From a virus, in IMG/VR virus record IMGVR_UViG_3300028883_000005, positions 18,576-82,575 of that record: 64,000 nt of DNA; one strand, 5' to 3'. Position 1 is the stretch's first letter. The number at the start of each line of letters is the position of its first letter. Shown here one piece after another: positions 39,923 to 49,592 of this stretch. The notes below the pieces were generated by a model. That model was given only the letters and a program-made list of their open reading frames with translations. It did not search any database and had not been told where the DNA came from. Position numbers and translations under genes: made by a program.

Positions 39923-42777
39923 TACTCAACCTCTTGATATGGCCGTGAGAAGTCAAAGTATATTTCGGAATCAGACAAGGCCCATCCAATTATTTGAACA
40001 GCAGAGTTGGATGTAGACGGGGCTGTCTGGGTTAGGCCTCCTGCTGTTTCTGAAAGATAAACAAAACCACCTGGAGTAAGCCCTGTCCATCCTTCATTTC
40101 TCACAACACCTTTAACGAGAATCTTTGCTTCATTCCCGTCTGTACAGGCAGCCACAGATAGTCCAAATGCAGGAAATTCTCCTGCTGCATCAGCATCTGC
40201 CTGATGCCAAGGATCTGCATCATTTTGTATCGAAACTAAATCCCACTGTGTGAGGTTCTCACCGCAGTTTCTGCCGGTGATAGTAATGCCATTGAATTCA
40301 TCATCATCCATTCCATCGGCATCCGCCATTATTTCCACATCTGAATCATCATCTAGTGTAACCCCTTTCACCGCTAAAGTGATAGCTGCTGATTCTGATC
40401 CAGAGTTAGCTACGGTAACATCACTATTACCAGAATCTGCTATAGTAGCTACATAGTTACCAGTAGTATCTGTTCCCATTGCTACGGCATTTGCCGAAAT
40501 GCTACCATCCGACTCTAAATCGGCAGCATCCTCCCACTCAATACTCGCATCTGTATCGTCTAGATTAGCTGAGGCAAGACCAACGGCCGCAGCAGTTGGT
40601 GCTCCATTATCTCCTAGATAGGTTATATTATCCCAGTTAATATGTTCGTTATCTATAGAATCAGTATTATAATTATCTGAATCTATAACATCGGCACCAT
40701 TGAAATCTGTAAATGCCGTTGTTCCGTCGAGTATATTTGAAAACTGAGTTTGAATGTTACCAGTAAGATTATCTAAATAACCTATCTCTGTTGCTGTTAT
40801 AGCGGAAGCGGAAGGTTCTCCATCGGCATCTGAAACAATAGCTCTGCTTCCTGTTACAGTTACACCCTCAATTGTACCATCACCTGTCCAAACTCCCCAC
40901 TGATGGTTAGAAGGGGTTCCTACTTTGGATACATCGCCTCCTCCCATTCCTCCTACATAATCTATAACTGCGGCACAAGTTGGGATGGTAGTATCATTAT
41001 CGTTGCTTCCTATTCCTTCAGATTCGATAACCAGCGCGGCGGCTGCGATGTCTCCTATTACAATGTCGCCTACTTGAACAGCGGAGCCACCAACGTAAAT
41101 AGATTTAGTTGTTTCCCACCTATCATCAGATTCATCAAAACGTAGTATTTCTGTTCTGGTTCCTCCTTGAATAGTGGTTATCCAAAAATCCGCATCTTCT
41201 GAGTCTTCTGTTGTGGTTTCAAAATTACCATAGATCCTGAAAGTTTCTTTATCAGCATCCTCAGACCCCTCCCCATCGCTATCTAATAAAGAAATAAAAG
41301 GGTCAGATGCTGCGTTAAATCCCTCTACTAGGGATTGAGCTATTAAATTATCATCCGTATCGTCTCCGTTTAAGCGGTCAGGGTCTATATCATTAGAATC
41401 TGAATCCTCTTTATTACCAAGAGCTGTAGCTACAGCACCGGAACTAGGCACAGTGCTCGCTGTGCCTCCATCTGAAAGATCAGTATCTACAGGAAGTCTA
41501 GCATACTCCAAAGTACCTGAAGAGAAAAAAGCTGTGGCAGAATCTCCAGCATTAGCTGTGGTGGCGGTGGTTGCTAAATCTACCGTGATGTCGTTTGGAA
41601 CTTGACTATCGGTTACAGCACCCTGGAGATTAGATAAAGTTAAAACACCTTCTAAAGCAGTTTGGAATCCTGCTATTGCTGCCATTGCAGCATAGTCCGC
41701 AGCGGTCACCAGAGACAGTCCATTTGCACTAACCACATTTTCTGCAGATAGACCAGCCTCGATCTCGCTTGTCAAATAGGAAGCATCTGTAGGAGCTCCT
41801 GAAGTACTCGGCCATGAGTCGTCTATGGCTTTAAAAAGCTCGTCTATGGTGTCATCGTCTGCATCTCCGTAGTTATTATAGGTATTTCCTGCGGACAGGT
41901 CCGTAAAGGCAGTGTCTCCTATAGCTGCTCCTACTCCTATAGAAGTTACACCTGTTTGTAAAATGCTAATAGCACCTGAGATTTGAACTGCTTCTATTCT
42001 GCTATCACCAACGCCGTCGTAAATGAGCATTTGGGCATTGTTCATTCCTGTGATTTCAGCAGTTACACCATCTAAAGTAGTATCGCTACCACCAGCCCCC
42101 TCCACTGCTGTCTCTAAAGCTTGCAGAGCTGCTTTGATGGTTACATTGTCATTGATTGTGGTTCCGGTGAACTCTCCGAGGTGTTGCGCTCCATCAGCAA
42201 CACCAGAAAGTGTAATAAGATCATCAACAGACATGGCTGCCTGGACGGCTGAAGCATCTGCCATACCTAATAAATTTGAAGCATAGGCTCCTAGAGAAAG
42301 GGAACTCTCAAGGCTTGCGGCAGAGTTAATACCTAATGTAGCTAGCATTGTAGCAGCATTGGCATCGTCCAATAAAGTTTCTGCAAAGGCAGATATACTG
42401 GTATTGTCAAGCATTGCGAGCGTGATAGATCCGGCCTCAACACCGTCAGGAAGGCCGTCGAAATCAGGATCATGCTGAGCCAAGTAATCTCGTATATCGT
42501 CCTTAGAATAGGAATGAGTCTCGTCACCATTTCCACCGTCAGCTATTGTAGCGTCCACAACCTCGGTAGTTCCCGTTCCGCAAAGACCAGGTTCTATCGT
42601 TTTTGTGGCCCAGTTAATAACCCAACAATAACCATCCTCACCTGCTATTGGAGTCTGGAAGGTGAATCCCTTTACTGGGTTTGGAGAGGTGCCTTGCATT
42701 GCACCACAAAATGCAGTGGTGGGTATTAGAATAAATAATAGAATAAATAATAGAAAAACTATCCAGAGTCTTTTCAT
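39922..42777 (-). CDS. Long tail-fibre-like protein with N-terminal signal peptide
   Basis: The 951-aa protein begins with a strong signal-like sequence (MKRLWIVFLLFILLFILIP then TTAFCG). The rest is low in Cys and rich in A, D, G, S and T, with ANAATMLATLGI and many short Asp/Thr-rich repeats typical of phage tail fibres. ATG 42777 has AGGTGG; a GTG at 42786 is less likely. Its position after the gpJ-like gene suits a side or tip fibre, yet the signal peptide points to export. Confidence 0.6.
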   Translation of the reverse strand: MKRLWIVFLLFILLFILIPTTAFCGAMQGTSPNPVKGFTFQTPIAGEDGYCWVINWATKTIEPGLCGTGTTEVVDATIADGGNGDETHSYSKDDIRDYLAQHDPDFDGLPDGVEAGSITLAMLDNTSISAFAETLLDDANAATMLATLGINSAASLESSLSLGAYASNLLGMADASAVQAAMSVDDLITLSGVADGAQHLGEFTGTTINDNVTIKAALQALETAVEGAGGSDTTLDGVTAEITGMNNAQMLIYDGVGDSRIEAVQISGAISILQTGVTSIGVGAAIGDTAFTDLSAGNTYNNYGDADDDTIDELFKAIDDSWPSTSGAPTDASYLTSEIEAGLSAENVVSANGLSLVTAADYAAMAAIAGFQTALEGVLTLSNLQGAVTDSQVPNDITVDLATTATTANAGDSATAFFSSGTLEYARLPVDTDLSDGGTASTVPSSGAVATALGNKEDSDSNDIDPDRLNGDDTDDNLIAQSLVEGFNAASDPFISLLDSDGEGSEDADKETFRIYGNFETTTEDSEDADFWITTIQGGTRTEILRFDESDDRWETTKSIYVGGSAVQVGDIVIGDIAAAALVIESEGIGSNDNDTTIPTCAAVIDYVGGMGGGDVSKVGTPSNHQWGVWTGDGTIEGVTVTGSRAIVSDADGEPSASAITATEIGYLDNLTGNIQTQFSNILDGTTAFTDFNGADVIDSDNYNTDSIDNEHINWDNITYLGDNGAPTAAAVGLASANLDDTDASIEWEDAADLESDGSISANAVAMGTDTTGNYVATIADSGNSDVTVANSGSESAAITLAVKGVTLDDDSDVEIMADADGMDDDEFNGITITGRNCGENLTQWDLVSIQNDADPWHQADADAAGEFPAFGLSVAACTDGNEAKILVKGVVRNEGWTGLTPGGFVYLSETAGGLTQTAPSTSNSAVQIIGWALSDSEIYFDFSRPYQEVE

Positions 42778-42786
42778 TTTTTCCAC

Positions 42787-43185
42787 CTAGTCCATATATA
42801 TAATTTCTAAGGTGTCGCTGGCGGAATCCGCGATAGCATAAAATATTGTTTTTCCTGGATATGCTACTATCGCTAAACTCATATTGAAATCCACCAACAT
42901 ATACGCGCTGGGATTGGATTGTGTAGCCAAGCGCCAAGAATTCCCTGACCTAGTTTTTATGTAGATAGACTTACAATAGACTTCAGGAGGTAATGTGATT
43001 GCTACATATGAAGCTGAGGTTATAGAAACATTTTGAACTCTGATTACAGAGCTAACTGCTTGGATCGCACTACCTTGAACATCTCTAGGTAGTGGTTTAG
43101 ATGTTGCACCATAAATAACTAATGGTGCCGCAAAAGTAACAAACAACAACAATACCAAAATCAAAAGTTTTTTAAGGGTAATCAT
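42787..43185 (-). CDS. Small exported protein in the tail-fibre region
   Basis: ATG 43185 follows AAGGAGGTG and gives 132 aa with a signal peptide (ITLKKLLILVLLLFVTFAAP, residues 2-21). The mature part looks like a small beta-sandwich (SKPLPRDVQG...TLEIIYMD). It resembles the short structural proteins found in fibre operons but with a secretion signal. No family recognised. Confidence 0.5.
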   Translation of the reverse strand: MITLKKLLILVLLLFVTFAAPLVIYGATSKPLPRDVQGSAIQAVSSVIRVQNVSITSASYVAITLPPEVYCKSIYIKTRSGNSWRLATQSNPSAYMLVDFNMSLAIVAYPGKTIFYAIADSASDTLEIIYMD

Positions 43186-43250
43186 TTTACACCTCCTTAT
43201 ACCATACATAGTATATCCGCCTTGCTTTTTCAACAATAAAGTTTTAAAAT

Positions 43251-43427
43251 CTACTTCTCAGATAAAGCTTTTTGGAGTTTTTTAATTTCCTCTCTGAGAA
43301 CTCGATTTTCAGACTCCAGAGTAGACACCGCCTCGGTTGCCATCGCGAGCTCCCTGGCGTATCTCCCTAGCCATTGATCGTATTTAGAAATATCCACATA
43401 CTGAACAGGTGATTTATTTTCGGGCAT
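43251..43427 (-). CDS. Small coiled-coil protein
   Basis: This 58-aa frame begins MPENKSPVQYVDISKYDQWL and ends in a short leucine-rich coiled coil (ESENRVLREEIKKLQKAL). It starts 14 bases inside the end of the gpJ-like gene with AGGAGA upstream. It may bind the fibre or act as a small tail component. No family recognised. Confidence 0.5.
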   Translation of the reverse strand: MPENKSPVQYVDISKYDQWLGRYARELAMATEAVSTLESENRVLREEIKKLQKALSEK

Positions 43428-46400
43428 TCCTAATCTCCTCTTCTAAACTTATAATTTTGATGTTTAAAAATTCTATTGCAGAGGCTAAATCTTGACAGAA
43501 CACATCTGTAGCTCTGTGGGCACCAAAGGACAAGCCTATAGCAGATTTCAATGCAAAATAAGGTTTACCATCAGGATCTAACAAAGTTTCCTTAGTTTTC
43601 TTATTTTTAGTTGTAAACCAATCAGGAAGAGAATTATCATCTATAATACGAAACCCTGTTCTTTCATCATATTCTGAAGAAGGTCTTATAGAACTTATCA
43701 CAGATAAGTCATCTATATGTTCTATCAACCCATTAGTCTTTCTCCTCTCGTCCAAATAAGGGATATCTGCAACATTTTGAAAATCATCTGCATAAATATC
43801 ATCTGCAGCTTTGGCGGCGGTGAACACATCTAAAACTTTATGAGATGAAGGCCAAATTTCCTCACTCCCGTCTGCCAACTTATAAAAATCTATTTGTAGG
43901 CCACCATCCCCGGCGACATGGTTTCTTAAATCTATTCTAAATCTAGAATACGAATCGTTTTGTAAAATCTCTAGAGAAGCAGATTGCGTACCGTAATCTT
44001 CATCTAAAAGATCTAATGTTATATTGCTCCTTGCTGCCATAAAAGCAGTAGAGAATCTGTTTCCTAAATAAAAACCATTACCCATCATTAGTTGAGTTAC
44101 ATTATCTGCCTCCGGCTCTAAAATAAAACGATTGCCGTCTGTATCTGCCCCCATAATTGTAGAGTAAGAGGTTCCATTGAAAAGAATTTTTCCGGGGTCA
44201 CTATCATTTCCTTCCAATGTTATATCCGCCCCATCTGCGATTACTAAGCCTTCAGGTTGATTAACCGTTAAAACTGCATTATCTAAATCAAAAGACAAAT
44301 TTCCGTTTGTGGACTCCAAAACTCCTGAAATCAGCTTATCTGCAGACAGATATTTTACATGTTGATCTAAAACAGATAAATTCTTTATATAAGCTGAACC
44401 TATTACCTGATTAGCAGTGGCCGTCCAGGCCATAGTGTGTGTTCCACTATTATTGGTAGCAATTATAAAGTCCCCTTCATCTAGTGAAGGTTCTGTGGCG
44501 GCCGCAGAATAACTACTGTCTCCGTTATTCCACCAAACATAAGCTAAGTTAGTATTTCCTGCGGCAATTGTATATTCTGTACCATTATAATAAAGTTTGT
44601 GCTCTGTCCAAGAAATATAACCTGCAGACGGGTCATCGTCTGCCCAAGCATCGTCTACTAATACAGGTATTTCGGTGAAAGCACCACTCAGCTGAGCTAT
44701 GTCTGAAATTGCGGTGGAGGGTAGGTAAATAGAACCTGTGGTGTCGTTATCATCTGCAGCACTACTCTCATTTCCAAAAGTATCTACCGCTTTAACTTCA
44801 AAATAAAGGTCGGCTCCAGAAGGATAACTCTCAGCCTGTGAGTCCGTTAAAAAAACAAATGCCCTTCTATCGTATTTATCATTTTCTATCCAACTTCCCC
44901 ACCCTTCAGATTCTACTTGGAATCTGTACTCATAATGATCAAGGTCTCTTTCTGATCCTAAATTCCATTGGTATGCTAAACCATTCATATAAGGTGTAGA
45001 AGATAAACCATCAGGAGTGGCGGGTGCGGCATTTGTGAAAGTTACCACAGAAGATACAGATTCATCTAAGCTTCCCATCTCCACCGCTGCTATTCTAACT
45101 TTAACAGAGTTGGAAGGGGCACCGCTGTTATCTGAAACATTTTGCTCGTATGTATAAACATAATTATTTACAAAGGAGTCTACCTTTTTAGGAACTTCTA
45201 TACTACGCAGAACTGCTGTTTCCCCAGAATTTAAAAACTCTAATCTCACATGAGATAATGTTATGATCTCAGGTTCAGTCCAAGAAATATCTAGATCTCT
45301 ACTAGCCCAGGTTTGATTGCCTGTATCTGTGCATTCTATGTCTGTTACGGCTTCAATTCCATCGCCTTCGATCGTTACTGTTTCAGAACTTGTCCAATCA
45401 GAAAGCATTCCATAAACGCTTTCTGATCTGGCTTGAACTTCATAAGTAGATCCAACCTGCACCTCATTTATAGATGCTATAGGATCCTCAGAAGAGGCAT
45501 AAACAATCTTCCATTCTGTATAGGTATTTTCTTCTCTGAATCGTACATGATACCTTTTTATTTGGACACCTGGAGGAGACGGAGGTATCAAAGTTACTAC
45601 TATTCCATAACTCACCGTATTACCTGAAAACTCTACCACTCTAATTCCACTCTCTGCACTACTTATAGCAGGAGCAGAAGGTCGAACCCTAGTCGGATCA
45701 TAAGGAACCGTAACATGACTATCAAATTCTGGAGTTTCACCTTGGTCAGCATCATGAACTTCCGGAGCATAGTCCAAACAAATTAATTTAGCAGTGAGTT
45801 GGTGCCCTGGTTCTATACCATTTACAATTAGATCTATAGCCTCCTCATCTGCTTCGCCGAACAAGCATAAAGCTCCTATATCTGGTGCATTAGCTATTGT
45901 TAGAGAAGAGGACACGAATACAGTGGAGGAGGACCCTTCTATAGTTGTAAGCTCTATAGATACAGAGGTCCCGTCCATCTGACGAACTCTTAGACCGTAG
46001 GAAGTCCCTGAAGCCATAGTCCATACTTCATCTACGGTTATACTGGTTACATAAGTTCCATCATCTGTATAAGATTTTACCCTACCTGAACCTAAACCCA
46101 CGCTTATAATTTTATGATTGAATTTAATCCTATCTCCTCTGGTGCAGTCTAACTGCTCTGCATCACAAAAGAAGGTGTGAGTTTCAGGTCTTAACCTTAC
46201 AACAGCTAAAAAATATCTGGCTTGTGCCCAGGCTAATTCTACATTTGTTATACCAGGTAATTCTAGCTCTTCAAATAAAGTAGCATTAGCGGAGGTATAT
46301 CCATCGTCATATACTATTACTTCATCTTCGATATATCCTTTTTCTTCATTTTGTAATCTAACTCTATAAGCATGTGCTTTATTTACAAAAATCTTATTAT

Positions 46401-48360
46401 AGCTATAATCCCAAGTATTCCTCTCTGTAAAATGCTGAGCAATATTGGATTGAGTTTTATCCATTATCACGGAGTGCTTGCCATCTATATAACCTGGTGA
46501 AGCCCTCCCTGCAGAAGCTATCATTTTTAATAGCTCTTCTACACTGGATTTAAAATCTACATAAAGATTAAATTCCCAACCGTTAATTCTACATCTATCA
46601 TGCCATGCTTCTAAAGTATCTATATCTATTTCGTTGTCTGCTTTCGCTTTCTTATTAGCAGGCCCTTGTAAAACATGGCGATAAAGAGAAGCAGGGTTAT
46701 TCGTTGGTGCTAGAGCCCATGTTTCTTCTTCATAATCATAATCTAAACAGATGGTAGTGGCGATACAATTAAATTGGTCGATTACACCATTTAATTTCTC
46801 GGTGGCAGTTATTTTCAAATCTACATGAGCGATGTATGTTTCGAGTATACTTTCGCCAGCTTGGTATGATTTTAAAGTTGTCCAGGTTACTTCATCGAAC
46901 ACCCTATCGTTTGTTGTATCAGATGTAAGCCTTCTAATTCTAACATCATATTGTCCTTCTACTACAGGGAATGAAAACGTTCTAAACACAGCCTCGGAGG
47001 TATGACCTGTAACACTTAAATCCGAATCTATAGCTAAGGTTCCAGAGGCTACATATACTGTATATGTGGTAGGAGAAAAGGTTAATAAACCACCTGTAAC
47101 TTGAAATCCCATAGATTGCACAGCGGAGGATCTTATATCTTCATTATAATCTAGGGCACCTCCATTATTAAGATCCCAGCCAATTACTGCTAAACCGTAA
47201 GCCCAAGAAGGAACTATAGGTTCTTGATCAAAACCACTAGGAACAAAATTTATATCTCCAGATAGTTTGTTCATTACAACAGTGTAATAAACTTGCCAAT
47301 ACTGAGGAGCTCCTATTACATTACCACCAGACTGCCATTCTGGTGTTATTTCTACATTTCTAGATTCAAAGTAGGTTCCACCACCTGACACACCTACCCA
47401 ATCATCTTCCCCTGTGGGCGAGTATTGGAGTTCTAAATTAACTGTTCTAGTAGATTTAGACCCGTCATCTTCAATTTCACACAAACCACGCAAAAAGGTT
47501 AGATCCACACATATTGCCACAGTATTTAACTGAGTTGTATGCAATACCCAACCATCAGCATTAGAAATTAAATCTGATAAGCTATCTGGATAAACATCGC
47601 CAGGTATAATATCGGAATAAGTGGTTTCCTCGTTTCCATAATAAAAAGAATATAAAAGCTCTTCTTCGGAGGCAATATTAGTAAGCTCTGTCTCTCCTAT
47701 TTTGAAATCACTTAACTCACAAGGACCTTTTTGGATTAGAAAAGAACTGAACAAAACTTGTTTTGTTCCTTCAGATTCAGTATAAGGAAGAGCAGCATAA
47801 GGTGGAACAATTCTTACTGTACCTAGTACAGAAGGGATCACTCCATATAGATTTAAACTATTTCTAGCGGCAGATATTCCATAGGAGTTGGAAGATTTGT
47901 AAGTATTGGTGGGACTCATATCCGATGGTGGGGGAACCAACGAATTTAAAGCTAAAAGTCCTAAAGTAGATAAAGCTCCGAAAGCTAGAGCGAAAGCTAA
48001 AGAACCACCTATATAAGGTGTGAGAGGAGCTGCCACATATGGTGCGACAACATAAGCAATCACTAAAACAATCACTGTAAGCACCGTGATCATTGTAGAG
48101 TCACTATCGCCCCCTGAAGGAACAGCTCTCAACATCACTATATCTGTTCTATGAGGAAAGGTTGTAGCCCAATCCTCTTTTTTGATCACCTCGTTATTTA
48201 ATGTTACTATAATATCAACATAAGAGGGAAAGTTCGAAGCTCGCACTATATCTAAGATTGTGCAACCTTCTGAAACTCTAACCTCAGACTTTCGGAAAGA
48301 AAAAGGGTTGCTCCTGACTAGAGCTTTAACTTCTTTTTCGATATCTATAATATCCGACAA
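43414..48360 (-). CDS. Central tail-tip host-specificity protein, gpJ-like
   Basis: The 1648-aa protein has the layout of lambda gpJ-type tip proteins: a beta-grasp start, a hydrophobic stretch (about 94-140), a large central tip domain, fibronectin type III-like segments (about 855-1170) and a C-terminal part with EHIDDLSVISSIRPSSEYDERTG, which resembles an intramolecular chaperone or trimerisation region. It determines receptor contact. Translation appears to begin with TTG at 48360, with GGAG eight bases upstream, 35 bases inside the NlpC/P60 gene. Confidence 0.8.
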   Translation of the reverse strand: MSDIIDIEKEVKALVRSNPFSFRKSEVRVSEGCTILDIVRASNFPSYVDIIVTLNNEVIKKEDWATTFPHRTDIVMLRAVPSGGDSDSTMITVLTVIVLVIAYVVAPYVAAPLTPYIGGSLAFALAFGALSTLGLLALNSLVPPPSDMSPTNTYKSSNSYGISAARNSLNLYGVIPSVLGTVRIVPPYAALPYTESEGTKQVLFSSFLIQKGPCELSDFKIGETELTNIASEEELLYSFYYGNEETTYSDIIPGDVYPDSLSDLISNADGWVLHTTQLNTVAICVDLTFLRGLCEIEDDGSKSTRTVNLELQYSPTGEDDWVGVSGGGTYFESRNVEITPEWQSGGNVIGAPQYWQVYYTVVMNKLSGDINFVPSGFDQEPIVPSWAYGLAVIGWDLNNGGALDYNEDIRSSAVQSMGFQVTGGLLTFSPTTYTVYVASGTLAIDSDLSVTGHTSEAVFRTFSFPVVEGQYDVRIRRLTSDTTNDRVFDEVTWTTLKSYQAGESILETYIAHVDLKITATEKLNGVIDQFNCIATTICLDYDYEEETWALAPTNNPASLYRHVLQGPANKKAKADNEIDIDTLEAWHDRCRINGWEFNLYVDFKSSVEELLKMIASAGRASPGYIDGKHSVIMDKTQSNIAQHFTERNTWDYSYNKIFVNKAHAYRVRLQNEEKGYIEDEVIVYDDGYTSANATLFEELELPGITNVELAWAQARYFLAVVRLRPETHTFFCDAEQLDCTRGDRIKFNHKIISVGLGSGRVKSYTDDGTYVTSITVDEVWTMASGTSYGLRVRQMDGTSVSIELTTIEGSSSTVFVSSSLTIANAPDIGALCLFGEADEEAIDLIVNGIEPGHQLTAKLICLDYAPEVHDADQGETPEFDSHVTVPYDPTRVRPSAPAISSAESGIRVVEFSGNTVSYGIVVTLIPPSPPGVQIKRYHVRFREENTYTEWKIVYASSEDPIASINEVQVGSTYEVQARSESVYGMLSDWTSSETVTIEGDGIEAVTDIECTDTGNQTWASRDLDISWTEPEIITLSHVRLEFLNSGETAVLRSIEVPKKVDSFVNNYVYTYEQNVSDNSGAPSNSVKVRIAAVEMGSLDESVSSVVTFTNAAPATPDGLSSTPYMNGLAYQWNLGSERDLDHYEYRFQVESEGWGSWIENDKYDRRAFVFLTDSQAESYPSGADLYFEVKAVDTFGNESSAADDNDTTGSIYLPSTAISDIAQLSGAFTEIPVLVDDAWADDDPSAGYISWTEHKLYYNGTEYTIAAGNTNLAYVWWNNGDSSYSAAATEPSLDEGDFIIATNNSGTHTMAWTATANQVIGSAYIKNLSVLDQHVKYLSADKLISGVLESTNGNLSFDLDNAVLTVNQPEGLVIADGADITLEGNDSDPGKILFNGTSYSTIMGADTDGNRFILEPEADNVTQLMMGNGFYLGNRFSTAFMAARSNITLDLLDEDYGTQSASLEILQNDSYSRFRIDLRNHVAGDGGLQIDFYKLADGSEEIWPSSHKVLDVFTAAKAADDIYADDFQNVADIPYLDERRKTNGLIEHIDDLSVISSIRPSSEYDERTGFRIIDDNSLPDWFTTKNKKTKETLLDPDGKPYFALKSAIGLSFGAHRATDVFCQDLASAIEFLNIKIISLEEEIRNARK

Positions 48361-48727
48361 TCCTATTTCTCCATTTAATATCGTTTACTCTTCCTATAAC
48401 AGAACTTACACCTTTCCTACAATGAAAGAACTTTTTGTTTCCTAAAAACAAACCACAATGCATTTCATGATTATCTATTCTCAATAAAACCACATCAAAA
48501 GGTTTAGGTTTTTCTATTTTATCCCAAAGAGGTTTGTTAGACTTTATTAAAGATTCTATTTCTTCAAGATCGGAGGTGTTTTGATAGTCTTCTATATACA
48601 AAGGTAGCTCTGTATTTAATAAATCTTTATAAATGAAATAAACGAGACCCCAACAATCCCATCCTTCTAGAGACCTCCCTTTAGCTTTAAAAGGAACTTC
48701 AGAGTATTTAGATACATCTATTTCCAT
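48326..48727 (-). CDS. Tail assembly protein with NlpC/P60 peptidase domain, gpK-like
   Basis: The 133-aa protein has the NlpC/P60 catalytic pattern: GWDCWGLVYFIYKD (catalytic Cys) and HCGLFLG..KFFHC (His). Lambda gpK and relatives carry this domain at the tail tip to cut peptidoglycan during entry or to process tip proteins. ATG 48727 overlaps the upstream stop (TAATG) with AGGA well placed; an ATG at 48736 is the alternative. Confidence 0.82.
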   Translation of the reverse strand: MEIDVSKYSEVPFKAKGRSLEGWDCWGLVYFIYKDLLNTELPLYIEDYQNTSDLEEIESLIKSNKPLWDKIEKPKPFDVVLLRIDNHEMHCGLFLGNKKFFHCRKGVSSVIGRVNDIKWRNRIVGYYRYRKRS

Positions 48728-49233
48728 TAGAAACATCCTGGAAAGTTGCTAGGCAGAATTATTCCACCAGGGTAAGGCTCGCTTAAAAAATTACCTAAAC
48801 TCAAAGTACCAGTAATAGTAAAAGCATCAGCCGAAATATCTACAAATTCAAATCCAGAAAATAAAGCCTCCACAGTGTTTGGTGAAGAAGCTAGAACAAC
48901 CTGCATCGTTACTGTTGGTGATTCTTCCATACCCCTTATTTCTGCGAGCAGATCAGCAAGAACATTGCACACTGTAATGGAAGCTCTAGATACTGTTCCT
49001 TCTTTATCTTCAGGTAGTTGAACTTCCATAGGAAAATAAAGATAGTTCTCTCCATTACTTATTGTGCCTCTAACTGTCTCTCCTAAAAACTCGAAAGAAT
49101 CTGCATTATCAGTAGAGAACCTTATAGGATCCTCTAGATTTTCATGCTCTAAAGTAAGAAGCAATACTAGAACTTGACCAGTCTCCTGGCTATTTGTAGC
49201 TATTCTAAATGTTTCAGATGTCGATCTACTCAT
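48727..49233 (-). CDS. DUF1833-like tail protein
   Basis: The 168-aa protein ends EPYPGGIILPSNFPGCF, close to the EP-x-P-A-G-x-P-x-x-FPGLF ending of DUF1833 tail proteins, and has a beta-rich body. Such proteins occupy the position of lambda gpL or of distal tail proteins in siphophages, between tape measure and gpK-like genes. Overlaps at both ends. Confidence 0.7.
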   Translation of the reverse strand: MSRSTSETFRIATNSQETGQVLVLLLTLEHENLEDPIRFSTDNADSFEFLGETVRGTISNGENYLYFPMEVQLPEDKEGTVSRASITVCNVLADLLAEIRGMEESPTVTMQVVLASSPNTVEALFSGFEFVDISADAFTITGTLSLGNFLSEPYPGGIILPSNFPGCF

Positions 49234-49592
49234 GGTTTCACATACACCTTAAAAGAACATTCCCAGTAACTTGTATACTCTCCTCCTATAAATTTATAAG
49301 AGGGCTCCGTCATAAAAACAAAATCTTTGGTAGACTTTGTATCTGGATGAGTCCACTCGTAAGGAAGACTTCCCCAACTCAAAGTAGTTCTATACAAAGT
49401 CCTAAATGTAGCTTTTTGAGTTCCTGTAAATATAAAAACTAAATCTAATTCCTCTCCTTTAGCACTAGAAAGAGGCCTACTCTTAGGAGGACCAACCTGC
49501 ATATTTTGCCTAATCGTGTTAGAAGGCTCCGTCTCTCCATATTTGAAAGCTACCGGCTTTTGAGGCAAAGTTGAAGGCCATGGAGTACTCAT
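49230..49592 (-). CDS. Minor tail protein
   Basis: The 120-aa protein starts TPWPSTLPQKP and includes MQVGPPKSRP and YEWTHPDT, with aromatic beta strands. This is the pattern of gpM-like/minor tail proteins next to the tape measure. Start and stop overlap neighbours by four bases. The assignment rests on context and pattern. Confidence 0.6.
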   Translation of the reverse strand: MSTPWPSTLPQKPVAFKYGETEPSNTIRQNMQVGPPKSRPLSSAKGEELDLVFIFTGTQKATFRTLYRTTLSWGSLPYEWTHPDTKSTKDFVFMTEPSYKFIGGEYTSYWECSFKVYVKP

